The position numbers were made by a program, and so were the translations under genes. The notes beneath the pieces were generated by a model. It was not told the origin of the DNA, searched no databases, and saw nothing but the letters and a program-made list of their open reading frames with translations. From JBLHIK01 sp047614005 (GTDB taxonomy: Bacteria; Patescibacteriota; Minisyncoccia; Phycocordibacterales; UBA1006), in contig JBLHIK010000026.1 of the NCBI GenBank assembly GCA_047614005.1, positions 1-7,288 on the forward strand: 7,288 bases of DNA, given 5' to 3'. The first letter of the stretch is position 1. Each line of letters opens with the position of its first letter. This document shows, piece by piece, positions 5,099 to 7,288 of this stretch.

Positions 5099-6358
5099 AT
5101 GGGTATATTTTTCCAAAAACTAAAAAACCTATTCAATGATAAAATTCTTAGAAAAAGGATTTTATTTGTGTTTTTTGTACTCCTAATTTTTCGATTTCTT
5201 GCTACTATTCCTGTGCCAGGAGTAAATGAAGTTGCTCTTGCACAGTTCCTTGACTCAAGTCAGTTTTTTGGACTTTTAAATATATTCTCAGGAGGAGGAC
5301 TTTCTTCTCTTTCTGTGGTGATGCTTGGTGTAGGTCCGTATATTACAGCGAGTATTATCATGCAACTTCTTACTATTGTTATTCCTAAGTTCAAGACACT
5401 CTATCAAGAAGAAGGAGAGGCTGGACGTAAGAAATTTATGCAATACTCACGTCTCCTTACTATACCTCTTGCGATAGTACAAGGTGTAGGTCTGACAGCT
5501 CTTCTAGCGAGTAATAATATCATTACATTTTCAAGTTCTTTTGAACGACTTGTAAGTCTTGTTGTTATTCTTGGAGGTGCAGTACTTCTTATGTGGCTTG
5601 GAGAGCTTATCTCAGAATTTGGTATAGGTAACGGTGTTTCAATTCTTATTTTTGCAGGTATTGTTGCTGGTACTCCTGATCAAATCAAACAGCTCATAGC
5701 TACCTTTGATATTGCAAACCTTACAACATATCTTATCTTTATTGTGGCAGCTATCGTTGTGATAGCAGCTATTGTTCTTGTAACAGAAGCAGAAAGACCA
5801 GTGGCTATCACTTATGCTCGTACACCTCAAGGTGGTGGAACATCAAGCTATCTTCCTCTTCGAGTAAATCAAGCTGGAGTGATGCCTATTATCTTTGCTC
5901 TCTCTGTACTACTCTTTCCTCAGATTGCAGGAAATGCACTTCTGGGAGCATCGAGTTCTACTCTTGTAGTTATAGGGCAAGGGCTCGTTGATTTTGCAAA
6001 CAACACTCTTCTCTACGGTATTACATACTTCATTCTTGTATTTGCTTTTACATATTTTTATACATCTATTACATTTGATCCAAAACAAATTGCAGAAAAT
6101 CTACAAAGAAGTGGAGGTTTTGTGTCGGGAGTACGACCAGGTCCTGCAACTGAAAAATACATTGGTTATATTGTAAAAAGAATTACTCTTTTTGGAGGAC
6201 TCTTCCTTGGTGTGGTAGCAGTTCTTCCTATTGTCATGCAGGCGATTACAGGATTCTCAGCACTTACTATTGGAGGAACAGCTCTTCTTATTGTTGTTTC
6301 TGTTATTCTTGATATACTTAAACGGGTAGACGCTCAGTTGTCTATGAGAGAATATTAG
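5099..6358 (+). CDS. secY: Preprotein translocase subunit SecY
   Basis: The product is 419 aa, close to the usual 420-440. SecY is the channel of the Sec translocon and moves unfolded proteins across or into the inner membrane with SecA, SecE and SecG. Ten transmembrane helices can be placed. The first is at about residues 20-38, followed by the plug region after IPVPGV (37-42) and the family signature GPYITASIIMQLL (79-91). The cytoplasmic loop EEGEAGRKKFMQYSRLLT is at 104-121. AERPVAITYA and YLPLRVNQAGVMPIIFA lie at 231-267, and QRSGGFVSGVRPG at 336-348 is in the SecA/ribosome-binding loop. It ends QLSMREY, slightly shorter than many homologues. It lies 9 bases after rplO in the standard spc order. 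Confidence 0.97.
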   Translation: MGIFFQKLKNLFNDKILRKRILFVFFVLLIFRFLATIPVPGVNEVALAQFLDSSQFFGLLNIFSGGGLSSLSVVMLGVGPYITASIIMQLLTIVIPKFKTLYQEEGEAGRKKFMQYSRLLTIPLAIVQGVGLTALLASNNIITFSSSFERLVSLVVILGGAVLLMWLGELISEFGIGNGVSILIFAGIVAGTPDQIKQLIATFDIANLTTYLIFIVAAIVVIAAIVLVTEAERPVAITYARTPQGGGTSSYLPLRVNQAGVMPIIFALSVLLFPQIAGNALLGASSSTLVVIGQGLVDFANNTLLYGITYFILVFAFTYFYTSITFDPKQIAENLQRSGGFVSGVRPGPATEKYIGYIVKRITLFGGLFLGVVAVLPIVMQAITGFSALTIGGTALLIVVSVILDILKRVDAQLSMREY

Positions 6359-6370
6359 TTTATTTTTACT

Positions 6371-6376
6371 TATACT
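6371..6376 (+). promoter_or_regulatory. Possible -10 box just before the adenylate kinase gene
   Basis: TATACT ends 6 bases before ATG 6383. A transcript starting at the usual distance would begin at or near the start codon, giving a leaderless mRNA. No -35 box stands at a proper distance, and such hexamers are common in AT-rich DNA. Confidence 0.2.
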
Positions 6377-6382
6377 ACATTT

Positions 6383-6988
6383 ATGCACGCACAAACACTT
6401 ATCTTTTTTGGAAAATCTGGGGCAGGTAAGGGAACGCAAGCAAAGAAAATTGTTGAATATTTACAGAAACATGATCCTAAAAAAGAGGTTGTGTATTTTG
6501 AAACAGGTAAGTCTTTAAGAGACTTCAATGCAAATAGTGATTCATTCGCAGGAAAATTGAACAATCAAATCATGCAAGAGGGTAAATTACTGCCTTCTTT
6601 TATGGCAGCATACCAATGGTCTCGCACATTTGTAGAAAAGCTTACTGGTTCAGAAAATGAGCATCTCATTATTGATGGAAGCCCTCGCGCTCTTACAGAG
6701 TCACACCTCATAGATAGTGCACTGCAATTTTTCCAGAGGAAAAACCCAATACTTATCTCTATCAATATATCAGACAAATCTGTGATAGAGAGACTCTCGC
6801 AGAGAGGTAGAAGTGATGATGGTGTGAATGAGATAAAGAGTCGTCTCGACTTTTATCATACGACAGTTCATCCTTCTCTTAACTATTTTGAAAATAATTC
6901 AGACTATACAATATTACATATTGATGGAGAACAAACGGTAGAGGAGATTCATCAAGAGCTTTTGCTTGTGTTGCAGCTCGAGCAATAA
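6383..6988 (+). CDS. adk: Adenylate kinase-like nucleoside monophosphate kinase, short form without LID insert
   Basis: The product is 201 aa. The family transfers phosphate from ATP to AMP in the cytoplasm. The P-loop GKSGAGKGTQ is at residues 10-19. Other family landmarks are ETGKSLRDF at 40-48 (usually TGD-x-LR, so Asp is replaced by Lys), GKLLP at 67-71, DGSPR at 98-102 (usually DGFPR) and RGRSDD at 141-146. RL at 154-155 is followed by a typical C-terminal helix region. RGRSDD follows ERLSQ directly, so the long LID domain with its possible zinc cysteines is absent, as in short adenylate kinases. The position between secY and map is where adk is found in many bacteria, which supports the name. 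The altered AMP-site residues leave open another NMP substrate. It lies 24 bases after secY with no Shine-Dalgarno. Confidence 0.82.
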   Translation: MHAQTLIFFGKSGAGKGTQAKKIVEYLQKHDPKKEVVYFETGKSLRDFNANSDSFAGKLNNQIMQEGKLLPSFMAAYQWSRTFVEKLTGSENEHLIIDGSPRALTESHLIDSALQFFQRKNPILISINISDKSVIERLSQRGRSDDGVNEIKSRLDFYHTTVHPSLNYFENNSDYTILHIDGEQTVEEIHQELLLVLQLEQ

Positions 6989-6999
6989 TTTTTTCTATA

Positions 7000-7028
7000 T
7001 TGTCTTATATCTATAGTCCTGTACTATA
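7000..7028 (+). promoter_or_regulatory. Weak promoter-like pair and dyad upstream of map
   Basis: TTGTCT (7000-7005) and TACTAT (7022-7027) are 16 bases apart. A 6-bp inverted repeat, TATAGT (7012-7017) with ACTATA (7023-7028) around a 5-base loop, overlaps the second box. No T tract follows, so it is not a terminator. Both signals are weak in such AT-rich DNA. Confidence 0.2.
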
Positions 7029-7037
7029 TATTACATA

Positions 7038-7288
7038 ATGATTCATATAAAAAATAAAGAAGAACAAGATATTTTACGAGAAAGCGGAAAGCGTCTTGCT
7101 TCTGTTCTTTCTTCTGTTTCAAAAAAGGTTGTACCTGGCGTATCTACTTTAGAGCTTGACGCATATGTGAAAGAACTTATTTCTGACATGGGAGACACTC
7201 CATCTTTTCTGCATTATACTCCAGAAGGTATATCATATCCGTATCCAAATGCACTTTGCGTTTCAGTAAATGATGAGATCGTTCATGG
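7038..7288 (+). CDS. map: Methionine aminopeptidase type I, N-terminal part (cut by window end)
   Basis: The frame from ATG 7038 stays open for 83 codons to the window edge. It begins MIHIKNKEEQDILRESGKRL, the usual N-terminal helix region of MAP (IKxxxEIxxMRxAG). It continues with VVPGVSTLELD, then FLHYTPEGISYPYPNALCVS and SVNDEIVHG, the well-known segment that carries the first active-site histidine. The metal-binding Asp, His and Glu residues lie beyond the window. The enzyme removes the initiator methionine from new proteins. Its place after secY and adk is the classic arrangement. It lies 49 bases after adk, with no Shine-Dalgarno. Confidence 0.93.
   Translation, partial: MIHIKNKEEQDILRESGKRLASVLSSVSKKVVPGVSTLELDAYVKELISDMGDTPSFLHYTPEGISYPYPNALCVSVNDEIVH

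Noticed and set aside
5639..6176. Open frames on both strands inside secY
   Set aside because: They overlap the fully conserved SecY reading frame and have biased, non-family composition.
1..7288. CRISPR array, tRNA, rRNA or insertion sequence
   Set aside because: There are no regularly spaced repeats, cloverleaf-like stretches, rRNA-like blocks or transposase-like proteins. The only long repeat is the coding 119-base pair.

Overview
The window joins two unlike stretches of DNA. The left part (1 to about 2230) is AT-rich and Bacteroidota-like. It holds the 3' end of one secreted protein gene, a complete paralogous gene whose product ends in a type IX secretion (T9SS, Por) C-terminal sorting domain, and a small two-helix membrane protein of unknown function. 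Each gene ends in its own rho-independent hairpin terminator, so these are independent transcription units rather than an operon. The last 119 bases before the divergent tail of the first gene are repeated exactly in the second.

The right part (about 2461 to 7288) is the distal half of a spc-type ribosomal protein operon, all on the + strand: rpsN (zinc type S14), rpsH, rplF, rplR, rpsE, rplO, secY, an adenylate kinase-like gene and the start of map. Gaps are short (3 to 49 bases) and no terminator is visible, so it reads as one transcript. It encodes parts of both ribosomal subunits, the Sec translocon pore, a nucleotide kinase and the N-terminal methionine peptidase. rpmD (L30) is absent between rpsE and rplO, L15 has an unusual central segment, and the kinase is short and lacks a LID insert. 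Together these fit a Candidate Phyla Radiation bacterium of the Parcubacteria type, with the standard genetic code (no in-frame TGA). No gene on this side has a Shine-Dalgarno motif before its usual start.

The two parts meet in a gene-free stretch at 2231-2460. It holds a plausible sigma-70 promoter and a perfect 9-bp hairpin that would hide the only good Shine-Dalgarno in the window. The usual upstream spc genes (rplN, rplX, rplE) are not there. Codon choice also changes across this stretch (leucine TTA/CTA/TTG and arginine AGA on the left; leucine CTT and arginine CGT/CGA on the right). T9SS cargo makes little sense in a CPR cell, which is thought to lack an outer membrane. The junction is therefore either a metagenomic assembly chimera, a transfer or rearrangement next to a split ribosomal operon, or a real and unexpected gene set. 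Sequence alone cannot decide. No RNA gene, CRISPR array, transposase or phage gene was seen.
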